Part shown: positions 13,277 to 25,070 of the stretch, one piece after another
Position numbering within the stretch: the stretch's first letter is position 1
Layout: every line of letters starts with the position of its first letter
DNA from: Triglochin maritima
Taxonomy: Eukaryota > Streptophyta > Magnoliopsida > Alismatales > Juncaginaceae
Length of the DNA stretch: 64,000 nt
Assembly (NCBI GenBank): GCA_963682175.1
Contig: OY821771.1
Span: 38,894,201-38,958,200, forward strand
Direction: 5' to 3'
Translations under genes and position numbers: made by a program
Notes under the pieces: model-generated
Seen by the model: only the letters and a program-made list of their open reading frames with translations
Database searches by the model: none
What the model was told of the DNA's origin: nothing

Positions 13277-15685
13277 ATTGTGCTACAATATAGTGGAATT
13301 TGAATCACCATGTTACAAAGTGATCATTGTTATTAAAAATGATATGCATTTGCCCAAAAGGCGAATATCTTAATATTCATAAAATGTTACTATACAAAGA
13401 TTTAGAGATCATTCATTTAAAGAGGGTTATGAAATTTTATGATAATCCCTGAAGGATTCATAAGACCATCTAAACGACGTGCAAATAATAATTGAGTAAA
13501 AATGCACGTCGATCTCTAAATCAAACTCTATGACCAGAAGTTCGTAGATATATAGAGATTAGTAGTAAAAGAAAAATATATATTTTATTGATCACTTTAT
13601 AAATTAATGATTCAATACTCTTTTGGGTTATGCATCGCCGATTATTGAAGGTCATGAGAGTTGTTGGAAAATCACGATATCTTTCTTGTTTATTTTTTTG
13701 GTGTGCCGGAAGTACACACTACAAAGTATCGTGGAAACAAGAGCATAAATAGTTGACTAAATTTTGTGCAAATAAGAATATGAAATATAGATGACATAAA
13801 CGAGACGAAACATGCCCAGAAGTGCCTAAATAAAATCATATCTTATAATAATTATGGATGTCATCATTGATATTGTTTTTGTGAAGCTTTAGATAATTTT
13901 GCTGACTTATATTACGACCAAAATGAGGTCAAATTTGTCGACCAATTTGCACAATAAATTGAGAGTCCCTCTTTTTTTAAAATATCTCTCAATATTGATC
14001 ATTGTGGGATCTTAAAATTTATACATGATACATTAATGTGCATATATACCTGCTAATATTATTCATTAATTTTTATGGTATATATACACCATGTCATGAA
14101 TCTTCCCCTACTTTACTTGTACAATGATAAATAAATTGTTTCCCTCCTGCGATTTAAAGCTTTTGAAGGGCTAAGTTTTTTTGTCCAATTCAATAATCAT
14201 ATATATATATGATATACATTTTCTGGCATTAGGGGGAGAAGCTAGAAGCTTAAAGAATGTCAAGAAAATGTACTATATTGAACTTGAAGTTCATAAGAGA
14301 ATATACGTACAAGTATGATTGAACCTGAAGTTCATAAAATCATTATCTTGCAATATCTAGCAAGTAATTGTCATACATTTGTATTGATCACAAAAGAGTG
14401 ACTACGCTTTATATTACTAGACATAGACCATATAATATAAAGTGGATATCTGCACATGATAAAATATATTTAAGCTCAACCAACGCCAGAAGCGTGGACC
14501 ATAACATATATTATTTGTGGAAATAAAATAAAAGTTAGTCACTCTCATTGTACCTCCTGAAGAGGTTATTCATCAGGAAGAATATAAACCCGTAAAAATA
14601 AATGCAGCTGCTAAACAAAAGATTAAAGAAATTACATGGATACAAAACGGTCAAATCCTAAAGTTTTGGGAAATGATGGGGATTTGATTATTATTGACGT
14701 AAAACTCACAATCAACTATATATGTTGATACGAGAGATATTAAATAATTATTAAAATTATTGTCGACAATTCATTCGCATTCTTAATAGCATGCTATATA
14801 TCAAGAGAAAAATTGGATCCAAAACCTATGATATTATAAGAATGTCAGAAGCATTCGTATTTGATATAAACAAAATAATGCGAACAATATATAATAAACT
14901 CGCTGAATAAATATATTTTTTGGACATGTATTTCTGATTTCTGAAAATATATCCCTGAATGATAAAAATAGAAATCAGAAAAACATGTGATACATTATAA
15001 AGCGAGGAGTAATATAAGAGTATTTGCAAGACCCAACATCCATCGTGATGTTACTCATTCTCTCGTAATATTGATAATACGTTCTGTTACATGATCAATA
15101 TGATATGCATATAAGATATGTTGTGACTTTAAAATTTTATAAGTCACTTAATATTGGTACTTATATGAGAGTCCCTGAAGGACTAATATGACAAAATATA
15201 TTATATGATGACAAGAATCAAAAGAGGCACTATACAATTTTTGAAAAGATCACTATATGAAGAAACAAGTAAGAGTGTCCATATAACCTCTTTAATCAAA
15301 GTCATCATGAAGAATGATGTGAAGTTGATCTTAGTCGTCCATATGTTTCATCCAATAACAAAAGTTACTGTTATTTATTATATTTATAACATGCTTGATG
15401 TCATAGGACCTCCAGCAGAGTTTTTGAAAACTCATGAAATATTTAATGGACAATTTTTTGGAATAAATGACTAGAGAAAACTCAATTATTTTTCGACCTG
15501 AAGTTTGAACATTCTCTGGAATGACACTAAGAAATGACATCTATTGTATATCAACAAAGATCTAATTGTAATAGAACCTGAAGTTCCTTATGAAAATGTC
15601 ATGAACATTTTCTTATAACTTGAAACCTAATAAGGTTCACAGTAAGTGTTTTATCTAAGCATTATGTTCATCTGAAAACATTTAG

Positions 15686-15868
15686 ATGACGTTCAAGGAT
15701 CTATCAATTTCTAGTCATGCGATAAAGATTTACGTTAGCAATGTTTCTTATATGTCTGATCCACATCAATTACTATCACAAAAATTTGGTGTCATTACGT
15801 GGAGTCATTACAATTTTATGCAAGTTGATGAATCAGTTGTTGATTCTTACATTCTCGTATCGCTATGA
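15686..15868 (+). pseudogene. RNase H domain remnant of the Copia polyprotein
   Basis: The reading frame contains SYMSDPHQLLSQKFGVITW, which aligns by eye with the Copia RNase H segment (consensus type GYLSDPHKARSQTGYVF followed by SW). The catalytic surroundings are mutated and the frame is short, so this is a fossil. It fixes the orientation of the element as plus. Confidence 0.7.
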
Positions 15869-16214
15869 CATCAATATAATTATGAGACATCTTTAAATTG
15901 TCCATAAGTAATATCTTTTGAGATAACATATTCATATTTTGCAAAAGTTACCACAATTTGTGTTACTCCCAACATATTATTTGAGAAAAATTGCGCAAAC
16001 ATATTTCACAATCTTATTATCTAAGTGAAATTTAGTAAATATATATTAAATCCGTTAAACTATCATGTATTTGTTCCCCATGCAATTTTGTGTTTAAGGA
16101 CATCGTAAAATATATTCGTAAGTTTGGTAAACTACGAATAAAGGGAAGCGGATTTGTATTTATCGTCCCTGAAGGGCAGATATCCTTGAAGGATAAAGCC
16201 CAGAAGGCTTGTAG

Positions 16215-16780
16215 TTGCACTCTTTTTCCCTTTTTTCTATTTTTTGTCCTAAAAGGTTTTATTGGTTAAAAGTTTTTAATGAGGCAACTTGTGCAATTTT
16301 GTTAGCGTATGTTATGCACTTTTTTCCTTAGCTATTTTTTCCCACAGGGTTTTGTAGCAAGGTTTTTAACGAGACATAAACATAACGCATATTATCTAAG
16401 GGAGTGTTATAAATGTATGTTGAATGGGGGGGAGAATTATACGATGCACTCTTTTTTTCCTTCACCAAGTTTTGTCCCACAGGGTTTTACTTGGCAAAGT
16501 TTTTGATGAGGCAGACCAATCAAGTGACAATTGATCAGATCCAATCAAGCGAGAATATGGCAAACTTGTGTACATAGTTATTGCCCACCAAAGTCTTTAA
16601 GAAGTTTGTCTTCAAAATTGGTGTTCATTGTTTGAAGAATGTATGCTGAAGTAAGGGGGAGCATCATAGGCGTTGCACTCTTTTTTCCTTCACCAAGTTT
16701 TTATCCCATCGGGTTTTTCTTGGTAAGGTTTTTAACGAGGCAGCATCCCTAGTGTGTAAAGGTGATCCTCCAAGGGAGAG
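16215..16780 (+). repeat. Tandem 3' UTR motif and multiple polypurine tracts of the Copia element
   Basis: Four related copies of the string gcactctttttt-ccttcaccaagtttt-tcccacagggttttacttgg-taaggtttttaacgaggca occur at about 16218, 16314, 16446 and 16676. Polypurine tracts follow: ggggggagaa at 16425-16436, aagggggagca at about 16655, and aagggagag directly before the 3' LTR (16772-16780). Only the last is in the normal second-strand priming position. The repeated motif is a recognised non-coding signature of plant Copia elements. Confidence 0.75.
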
Positions 16781-17006
16781 TGTTATGAAATCCAAAGGTC
16801 ATTGGATGATTTACATTCTCCTCCCATAACTCCATTAACCTATCACATTCTCATTTGTAAACTCTTGTAATATACACCCTTTTATTTGCCTCCTATAACC
16901 TATAAATAGGAGACCATTGTAATACTTTGTGGATGGAAAAAATACAAACAATTATTCTCCCTCAAATCATCATCTTCTTTGTTCTTTGTTCTATTATTTT
17001 ATAACA
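16781..17006 (+). repeat. 3' LTR of the Copia element
   Basis: Same length and ends as the 5' LTR, directly preceded by the polypurine tract and followed by the ATTCC target duplication. Confidence 0.9.
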
Positions 17007-17007
17007 A

Positions 17008-17409
17008 TTCCCAAAATTTTGGGTTTTCCTTCCGAAAAAGGACACGACTGTTCACATTCTAGACGGAATTTGGACTGAATTTGGACAATCATGTCCAGGA
17101 TTGTATCCATTTTGGACAGAGTATGGATAAAATTTGGACAATTGTGTTCAGAACGTGTTCATTCTGGATTGAGTATGGACAAAGTATGGACAAAGTGTTC
17201 GTTCTAGACAAAGTATGGACAATCGTGTCTAGAATCGTGTTCATTTTGGATTGAGTCTGGACAGAGTGTCCTTTCTAGATTGAGTCTGGACGGAGTCTAG
17301 ACAGAGTTTGAACAATCGTGTCCAGAACCGTGTCCATTCTGGATTGAGTTTGGACAAAATGTGAACAATCATGTTCTTTTTTGGAAAGAAAAATTCCAAA
17401 GTTTGGGAA
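17008..17409. repeat. Inverted-repeat element filled with GTCCA-type short repeats
   Basis: The left end (ttcccaaaattttgggttt) and right end (ttccaaagtttgggaa) are imperfect inverted repeats of about 40 bp. Between them, 17040-17370 is built from degenerate copies of a unit containing tggacaatcgtgtccagaa and attctggattgagt, with about six recurrences. It looks like a non-autonomous DNA transposon with an internal minisatellite. The Copia target site ATTCC overlaps its left terminus, so the Copia probably inserted at the edge of this element. Confidence 0.6.
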
Positions 17410-18019
17410 AAATAAATTGTTTGGAAACAAATAAAGTCATCATCATTTATCAGGAAACTTCACCCCTAATGTGATGGCTAATATGGCTGATCGTCCGAAA
17501 TGTATCATGTTTCCTTCAAGATTGATTACTTTGAGAATAAACTTAAACAAGGTATATCCGAACGCTATTGGCTCAGAACCTAAAAAAAATCGAAAATTTG
17601 AAAGAAAAAAAAATCAACCAACAAAAATAGAAAATTTACAAAATTGTCCCGTATACTGTTCAAACATACAATCTTTTTATTGAATATGAGGGAAGTTCAG
17701 GAAACCCACCCCCACGAGAATATTTTTATTGAAGACGTCAGGATGATCGGAAGTTGATCTTGGGTCCGTCCAGCAGCAACACATTGAGAGCCCTAAAAAA
17801 AACTCTACTGGACAAATAAAAAGAGATTAAATAAATGGATTTATAAAAAGCCGAATTCATAAGGTCACGCAGCTCAAGACCCATCGGTTTTAAATAAATG
17901 CATTAAAAAGGCAAAAGTTGAGTCCACCTTTGGAGGGACCAACAAAACGCCGCCCAAAACGCGTGCATTCTTCTTCCAAAATCCGAAACCCCTACTTTCC
18001 CTTCTCCCACTCTCCACCG
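17410..18019 (+). promoter_or_regulatory. Upstream region and 5' leader of the reticulon gene
   Basis: No gene recognised from 17410 to about 17930. From about 17930 the sequence becomes less AT-rich (caacaaaacgccgcccaaaacgcg) and pyrimidine-rich (cttcttccaaaatccg, tttcccttctcccactctcc), typical of a plant 5' untranslated exon. It ends at a splice donor at 18020 (ccaccg|gtaagtaag). Confidence 0.5.
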
Positions 18020-19023
18020 GTAAGTAAGTACTCTCCCAATTTCATCTTCCTTTGATCACACTTCTCGTCCCTATTACAGAACAAACATCGTGATTTGGGA
18101 TTTTGCTTTTAGGATTTGGCTGCATTTTTGGTTTTCCACAGCTTAGGTTTGTTTTTGAATTGTGGATTGCTTTCCTTTTGTTTTAAATCGTGCTGTGATG
18201 GTCTGTTGATTTTATCTAATTAATTGTTGTCGTTGTAATAGCTGACTACAAGGGAATGAGTATTACTTTAGTTCCGAAGCATGTTTACGGATGTTGTCTA
18301 GTTTTAAGGGGGGTTGGCGAAGTTGTCTAGTAAATTAAGTGCACTTTCTATTTACAGTTAGAAGAGATAGACTTCAGTTCTGGCCCAAATTAGTGTTGTG
18401 CCAAACGTTTTAGATCACATGCTTTCCGTTTCGCATTATATTCGCTGTTATGTGGAAATTTAGTACACTTGGACCCTTTAATCTCTATCTTCTTTATTCC
18501 TATTTAAATTTGTGCTGCATGTGATTTCCGATGGAATTTTTCGTACATCTCGCATACTCATTCATATATGCGTGTTCTTGGTTGGTTCTATATCTTTGTC
18601 AGGACCGCAAATGTATTGAATGTTGTCTCGGATGCATGGAACCACATTGGCTTCATCTTGATGAATATGAACATTGACATTGTCTTAAAAGTTATATTGG
18701 ACTACTTAACCTGATTTGCATTCCTCTCCTTTTCCCTTGCACATTTATGTTATCATTCATACTTTTCTTAAGCAATCATTATATCATATATTTGCTTTGT
18801 TGGAGTGTTCTTCTTTAGAAATTATTTTCAGGTCAATAGGAATGGATTCATGTAAACTGTGTTTTATGACATGTTTCAAAGAAATGTTGGATCTAAGTTT
18901 CCCACACAAACTTAATGACATTATTTCCTATTAAATTGCTTCAGCAGTCTCATTCTCAATTCATGGTAAAGAATGCAATTGTTTAGAATCATGAAAATGT
19001 ATGCCAATTGTTGTGTCCTCCAG
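18020..19023 (+). other. Intron in the 5' UTR of the reticulon gene
   Basis: Donor gtaagt at 18020 and acceptor gtcctccag ending at 19023, six bases before the start codon. Leader introns like this are common in constitutively expressed plant genes. The join is inferred from splice signals only. Confidence 0.55.
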
Positions 19024-19029
19024 GGAAAG

Positions 19030-20920
19030 ATGTCTGAAAATAAAGCCGAGAAAGTTTTCGACAATATAATGGAAAAGATCAATGACAATCTACCAAAGCA
19101 GAAGTCTGTTAGATTTTTCGAAGAACAGAATCCAGTCTCAGCTCAGATGAATAAACTGTTTGGACGGCAGAAATCTATCCACAAAATCTTTGGTGGTGGC
19201 AAGTGTAAGTTGCATATAATGATATAAATGTTTTGAGCATATATTCACGAAGATACTTAACTTGATCACTTCCGAATCGACTCAATAATTGCAGCCGCCG
19301 ATGTGCTTCTGTGGAGGAATAAAAAAAAATTCTTCTAGCATCTTACTCGGTGCAACAGCAGTATGGGTGCACTTTGAGTTGCTTAACTACCACTTTCTTA
19401 CCATATTCTGCAGTGCTCTTGGCATTGGCATGATTATACAGTTTGTGTGGTGTAATGCTTCGGGCCTGCTAAACAGGTAGTTGAACCACTGAAATGAAAT
19501 ATTTACAACATGGTCTTTGGAGCTTTTTAATGGCCTAAAAAAGAATAGTAAGATGATCTTCTCTGACAGGTCACCGTCAAACATACCTCATCTTGTTTTG
19601 ACTGATGAGTTCTTTGTCAATGCGGGTAAATCTATTGGTTCCGAGATCAACAGTTTTTTGGGATTTCTTAAAGATGTTGCGTCTGGAAGAGACCTGAAGC
19701 TGTTTCTCCTTGTAAGTTTTCTTCTGTCTTGACCAATGGTGTTCATGTAAACCGAAACTTTAGTCTGCATGTTGTCTTTCCATCTTGTTTAGTTGAATAC
19801 ATGTCCACGACATCATGTTCACATTATGCTGGATCATTTCTTGGAATTGTCACAGAAGAGCTGATTAACTTTTTGAACAAAGCTACAAGATGAGAAACAT
19901 TTACATGTGATATTGTATCTTATGTATTGGTGAGCTCCAGATAGGTCTCTAGCAATTATGATGAAGTAATTGACATTACTTTAAATTTCTATTGAACTCG
20001 AAAAAGTGAAAAACCAAGCAACAGGATTGGCTTTTAACCAAGTAAATGGATGATCTCTTTTTTCTACCTTACCAATAATTTTATATGATTTAATTCCTCT
20101 CAGATTGAATGAATTTAATTACCAAATTTTTACAGTTTTACACCCTAATCAAGTGGTTTTCTGGTTACTTTTTCTTGCAAGCAAATCTGATTATTATTAT
20201 TTTTTTGTAAAATATCCTACAAGGGAGTCATCGAATTGAACAATCAAATAATCTCTTTTAGCATCTATAGTAAGAAGAAGATGACATTAGTAAAATAGTA
20301 CCCCTTGGTGTGACCATTAGATTGAGCAACATTAATTTCTCGCAACTTTATATCTACCATTGACCATTGTATACTGAGATCCCTTGTGCATGAAACTTTA
20401 AGTTTGGGTCTTCTTATGTGCATCTTCCTTGTATTTACAATTATTATATCCTGAATTTGTCAGGTTTTGGCTGGTTTATGGGCTTCTGCTGTTATAGGGA
20501 GCTACTGCAATTTCTTAACAGTGTTATATATAGGTGAGAGAGTTGCAATTTAAAATCTTCTCTTCATTTTTCTAGTTTTGTACATTGGCATTTCGAATGC
20601 ACTATCATTTTTTATTTAACCAGTCCGCCTTCTCATGTCTGGTAATTTCGTAAGAACACGAACTCGTACATCTTACATTTTCTTGGCATATATGAGAAAT
20701 ATTTTTGCTTAAAGTCTATAATGTGTGCTCCGAAAATTATGATGTTGCAGGGTTTGTGGTGGCTCATACTCTGCCAGTTCTCTATGAAAAACATGAAGAT
20801 AAAGTGGACAACTTTTCATCTAATCTTGTTGGACAGCTTAAGCAGCAATTTCGCAAAATCGACGAGGGTGTGCTAAGCAAAATCCCGAAGGGGAACCTGA
20901 AGTACAAGAAAATGGAATAG
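19030..20920 (+). CDS. Reticulon-like protein (RTNLB), with a one-base frameshift in exon 2
   Basis: Reticulons insert hairpins into the endoplasmic reticulum membrane and shape its tubules. Coding exons are 19030-19204, 19295-19476, 19570-19711, 20464-20533 and 20751-20920. They encode an N-terminal segment, then the reticulon homology domain: ADVLLWRNKK, GATAVWVHFELLNYHFLTIF (first membrane hairpin), SEINSFLGFLKDVASGRDLK, FLLVLAGLWASAVIGSYCNF (second hairpin), IGFVVAHTLPVLYEKHEDKVD, and a basic C-terminus ending KYKKME. Exon lengths sum to 739, one more than a multiple of three. The excess lies in the run of nine A's at 19321-19329: read straight through, a stop follows at ttctag within a few codons, whereas eight A's keep the frame. 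This is either a sequencing/assembly error in a homopolymer or a real disabling indel. All splice sites are intact, which favours an error or a young mutation. Confidence 0.9.
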
Positions 20921-21936
20921 GTATTTGTTCCTAATCCTTCAAGAATGTTTTGCATAAAGGAATGTGATTTAGGACATAAAGGGCAAAGTTTGAGTTTCAG
21001 TCGATTTATATTGTTGTTTCCCCTTCTAAAAGGAAACAAATTGGCTTGCAAAGATGAGGAACGGTACAAGTTGGCCACCATGTCATTTAGGAGCGACCAT
21101 GACTACCTGTGCCAATTGTAGTTCTTTCTATAGTTGGGTTTTATTTTACAGGAGTAATAATGCTTAGTATGTATAGTTTTGTATTTTGAACTCGTATTGG
21201 AACAAGGTTTGCCTTATTACTGTTTTAAAAACTTATATTCCTTTACGCCTTGATTCTTATAAAATGTGTGAAGATTCTTATAATATCGAGAAATGGATTT
21301 TTTTTTTACTTTTATCACAAAATACATTTTTCTACAGTGTATCTTAACTCCCCTGAAGTTCAGAAAAAGAGTTAGGAAAACTGAAGTTCTAGATTTTCCT
21401 TTACTTCAAACTAATTGTACCTTAACATGACATGACGTGAATCCTTCTCAACCCTGAATCAACTCTCTGACACTTGTTTGATAATTAATTCTTGAATCTC
21501 TCAACGTAAATTATGATTAAGTTCTTTCAATTCGAAAGAAACCCATACTTACAAGAGGTTGAACCCATGAAAACTGCAAATCAGATTCATCTTTATCAGA
21601 GAGGTAGAGCACACGACAATGTAGAATGAATCTTGAAAAGCACCTTACTGGTGTGGTAATGTGATTCCTTGAAAAAAAAATGCCTAAGGTAAAGTACAAT
21701 CTGATTGTAGTTGGACTTGAAAAAGAGGATCAAATCAGCAATAATACTGCAACGTCCTCTACAACTGCAGTACCCTTCTTCAGCTTCGGTCAGACGGAAT
21801 AAAAAATAACTCAAATGGAATGGAAAAATGAGAGATTTCCGCACAGGAAATAAGATCCACTTTTTTATTATTATTTCCCAGTTCTATGTCCTACCAATTA
21901 CTGGAATTGTTCTTTTGGAGAAACAAAACTGAACAG
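20921..21936. other. 3' flank of the reticulon gene, no further gene seen
   Basis: The 3' UTR of the reticulon gene probably occupies about 20921-21230. The remainder is AT-rich with no supported coding sequence. Confidence 0.4.
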
Positions 21937-22024
21937 TTACATCCACTCGGGTAACATCACAATTGCACCACCACTTCCTTTCTTTAGTTTTTCCCCTTTC
22001 AGCATTCTGCCATCGTTCAAGTAC
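21937..22024 (-). CDS. Candidate terminal exon of an unidentified gene
   Basis: On the minus strand an acceptor (tatcttgggcag) is followed by a phase-1 frame reading YLNDGRMLKGEKLKKGSGG and then AIVMLPEWM before TAA at 21937-21939. The composition is protein-like: charged, non-repetitive, uninterrupted to a natural stop. I do not recognise the family. It could be the last exon of a gene whose other exons lie at larger coordinates, or a captured gene fragment. Confidence 0.35.
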
Positions 22025-22127
22025 CTGCCCAAGATACAATGAAACGCAAGTTAATGTCTTTGATTAAGAAATAATGTTTAAAGAAAAAAAGATGTTAATA
22101 AACACAGAGGCACAAACAAAATCAACC

Positions 22128-22226
22128 TCAACAACAATGTAAAGGTTTGTTTTCAGAATTCTTCAAAACATCAAGTATAGCTGCTCTCAACTCTTGGGTG
22201 TTTATTCCATAGCAACCAAAGGATTG
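22128..22226 (-). CDS. Second candidate exon of an unidentified gene
   Basis: After an acceptor (gtgcttctag) the minus strand reads QSFGCYGINTQELRAAIL then DVLKNSENKPLHCC and stops at 22128-22130. This is 32 protein-like residues without low complexity. It lies about 100 bp upstream (in transcript sense) of the candidate exon at 21937-22024, but I found no donor that joins the two in frame. They may be alternative 3' exons or pseudogene pieces. Confidence 0.25.
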   Translation of the reverse strand, partial: QSFGCYGINTQELRAAILDVLKNSENKPLHCC

Positions 22227-24510
22227 CTAGAAGCACATAATTGGAAAATGAGAAGTGAGCCAACTAGAACTCTATGCAACCGCAGTAGCCAAAAATCACA
22301 GTAACTACCTTCACTACACCAACAAGCTCCACTTTTCTTTTGATTAATCTTCAACCTCCCACTGGTTAACATGGCTCTCATTCTTGGGTATAGTGATAAG
22401 GCTTTCCAATTTAAATATTTAATTTTAATTACTATAAGGTGAAAACCAGTTACAACTTTAATCTTCAAAGTTCATATACAATCATCTGTAATCTATAACT
22501 ACAAAGAGAAAGGGAAGGTCAAAAGTGTTGTTCATGGTTGTGGAGTGAATAGAGAACGGGGCATCAAGAAGAGGGCTTGATGGGGATCAGGGCCTCCAGT
22601 GTCTTGCTTTTTCTTGGAGGAGAAAAAGACATGCTTTTTAGGTGTTTTATATGTAGATTTATCATAAGGATAACCATTTAAGTTTTTAATGATCCATTTA
22701 TATGGGCCTTTAATGAAACATTGGAGACCAACATATATTTACAAGGAAGAGTTTTATTTATTTTTGTATCAATATATTTACAAGGAAAATCTGAAAGGCA
22801 TTAAGTGACGACTTCATCAAAGGAAATGTGAGGATGAAGCACTATGAATGTATTATATAATATCAAGTATTATAAACCCAAATTTACAGTGAATGGAGAT
22901 TCAGTAGTAACATCACCAGGGTATAAGCAGGTGTGATGGAATTCTTAGACAAGGACATTAGAATGAGCAAACTAAAGATCAAACCAAGCATGGTTTGTGG
23001 ATGCGAGCATGATTCTGAGTAAGATAAACATGAGTATTGAGTTGGTAAGGCTGTGTTTAAATGAATGTGGTGTAAAGACTGACGCATTATGGGACTTGGT
23101 GAACTACGCAAACTCAAGGTGTGGAAGAATGCAAATGGCTATCGAGAAATTGAAAATATGACCGACTAATGAGTGAGGACATAAAATTGAGTGAGTGGTT
23201 GAGAAAATTAAGTCGAGATCAAACGTGCTTCAAAACTTTTTTTGAGTGACGGGTGTTTGGCTAGCGTAGGAAGGCACAACTAAAAGAAAATGACAATGAG
23301 AAAGTTCTAACATGGACCTAGTCATGGAAACTTCGTGAGAGAAAGGTTAGCACCCCAAAATGAAAACATTACCCAATATCAAATAGATCGTAGGATCATT
23401 TATTGCTCAAGGTTTGGTCTTTCATCTTTGTATTTTGTGGAAATAGGATATCCCTCAAATTTATTTCGTAACAAGAAAGTGTGTGACTTTCCTCATCTAT
23501 AGTGGATTACAAGAACAAAGTCTAAGTCTTCAATCCCAAACTAGTTGGGGTTATAAAGAAAATTAGTTGGGGTTTCAGAGCAAAAAATGTGCGTGCATGC
23601 ATGTGTGTTTTTTGGCCCAAATGCAACTTTGTGATAGCCTTAGTCGGATAAGAGGGGCTCGCTCAATTCACCCTATAACAAGCAATATATTGGTACTTAT
23701 TCGGTGTTGTTACTTTAGACTTTGGAGTCTTTGGACTGACCACATAGGCTCATATACCTACAGATTGTGTACCAACTACCAAGTGACCATACCAAAGACA
23801 ACATCTTTGTGCTACTGTTTAAGTGGGTTTTTTTTATAAAAAATCATAGTGTTACAAAACATGATTACATGTCACTGATATGTAACTAGTTTCAAATATA
23901 ACATGCCCACAACAAAAATTATGCATATCATACAAATATTAAGTGTATGATATAACCATAATGCATATAGTACAAGATCAGTATACTGATGACGAGGTGC
24001 AGCCGCACCTAAATGTATCCAGCCCGTGGTTTAACCGAGTTAATATAGCTAGGAATAACAAAATGGCCAACTGATATTCTTTCTAAAGTTTTTACTACTT
24101 TGCAGGAAGTGGTGTTTAAGTAACAAATATGTTCCCAAACGAGAAAAAAAAGTAAGTTCAGTTCCCGTAATCTCAAATCCACTTTCTAGTTTATAGTACA
24201 AACACATAGACAACTTAAAGTAAAGATAGTCATCTCTCATCCCAAAACGGCAGAAAAACTCTAGTCCTCTTGATTTCAAGGTGAAAATAGGAAAACCTTT
24301 TCCGACGAAACTTGAGTTCTAAATTGCCAACAAACCAATCACACCCTCAACCCCAATTGATAACCACATCATTAGCAAACGGAAAAATTGAAAACGCAAA
24401 ACTCACAAACGAGAAACTGTACTTCTAGAATTTCAAGGTCTCCCACAAAACCCTAACCGACAATCGGGTAATCAGAAAACGCAAAACTCACGAATGAGAA
24501 GCAAGATAAG
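22227..24510. other. Region without a supportable gene
   Basis: Mostly AT-rich sequence with short unconvincing ORFs on both strands. If the candidate exons at 21.9-22.2 kb belong to the gene starting at 24.8 kb, this would be an intron; nothing in the sequence proves it. Confidence 0.35.
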
Positions 24511-24804
24511 CTAGCGATCCGGACAAATGCGGCGGAAGGTACCCTGGGACAGCTCGCAGAAGGTCCTGGCGTTACCGGAGAGGCGAGGACCGACGGCGGG
24601 GAGGAGGAGGGAGGGGACGCAGCCGAGGCCGCGGACGAGTCTGTTGGGAGCGGAAAGGGAAGGCCAGTTAATTAAGGAGGGAGAGGAGGGGTTTGGGAGT
24701 GAGTGGTGGGACCTGGGAGGGGTGCGGAGCCGGTTGAGAGGGGCGGTTCGGAGGACGGTTGGGGCCGGACGGGCGGCGGCCAGGAGGGGTCGGGCGAGGG
24801 ACAC
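24511..24804 (-). CDS. Small mitochondrion-targeted protein, NFD6-like
   Basis: A 97-residue ORF in a GC-rich island. The N-terminus (MSLARPLLAAARPAPTVLR) is Arg- and Ala-rich, free of acidic residues and followed by a Ser/Pro-rich stretch, a classic plant mitochondrial presequence. The C-terminal half (NRLVRGLGCVPSLLLPAVG, NARTFCELSQGTFRRICPDR) resembles the short family named after Arabidopsis NUCLEAR FUSION DEFECTIVE 6, which has a conserved LLP core and variable spliced C-termini. The family call is from memory of the pattern and is tentative; mitochondrial targeting is the safer inference. A splice donor further on (ttcgtgag) could give other C-termini. Confidence 0.5.
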   Translation of the reverse strand: MSLARPLLAAARPAPTVLRTAPLNRLRTPPRSHHSLPNPSSPSLINWPSLSAPNRLVRGLGCVPSLLLPAVGPRLSGNARTFCELSQGTFRRICPDR

Positions 24805-24884
24805 GCGAAGGGCCCTTTTGTTTCGGGGTTTAGGAGAGGGTTCTGCTTCTGCCCTTTTTGGTTGGAACTGGGTCGGAGGTACAG

Positions 24885-25070
24885 GTGAGCTTCCGTCGGA
24901 AGATCGAACCGGTCCGGTCTAGTTCGGTCCAAAATTCGAATTTAATCATTTAAATTTTGGTCTTTGACCGAATTCTCGTGGTCTTCTGGACCGAAAAAGT
25001 TCGGTCCGAACTGAAAAATTCGGTTCGGTCCATACACCTTGACCGAACCAAATTTTGCTCACCCCTAGTT
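24885..25070. mobile_element. hAT-like MITE rich in GGTTCGGTCC motifs
   Basis: A non-coding block with repeated ttcggtcc/gaccgaa strings in both orientations, ending ttttgctcacccctag. The matching left end is reduced to gtgagc. It is flanked by direct copies of GGAGGTACAG at 24875-24884 and 25071-25080. The CTAGGGGTGAGC-type terminus is typical of a widespread plant MITE group. It sits just upstream of the NFD6-like ORF, so it may be in that gene's promoter or leader. Confidence 0.65.

Larger units (their letters stand above)
11387..17006 (+). mobile_element. Decayed Copia-type LTR retrotransposon with both LTRs
   Basis: Two 226-bp LTRs (11387-11612 and 16781-17006), both starting TGTTATGAAATCC and ending TTTTATAACA, flank about 5.2 kb. 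A 5-bp target duplication ATTCC is present at 11382-11386 and 17007-17011, so the insertion is intact at its ends. Immediately inside the 5' LTR is CGTTATCAGCACGAAAG, the primer-binding region seen in many plant Copia elements. The interior is heavily mutated with no long ORF, but RNase H-like text remains at 15686-15868 and polypurine tracts lie near the 3' LTR. Two (AT)n tracts (13007-13042 and 13230-13272) sit inside. Copia assignment comes from LTR length, primer site and the RNase H remnant. Confidence 0.9.

Noticed and set aside
24527..24922. 131-aa Gly/Arg-rich plus-strand ORF over the NFD6-like gene.
   Set aside because: GC-rich antisense shadow; the minus frame has a credible presequence.
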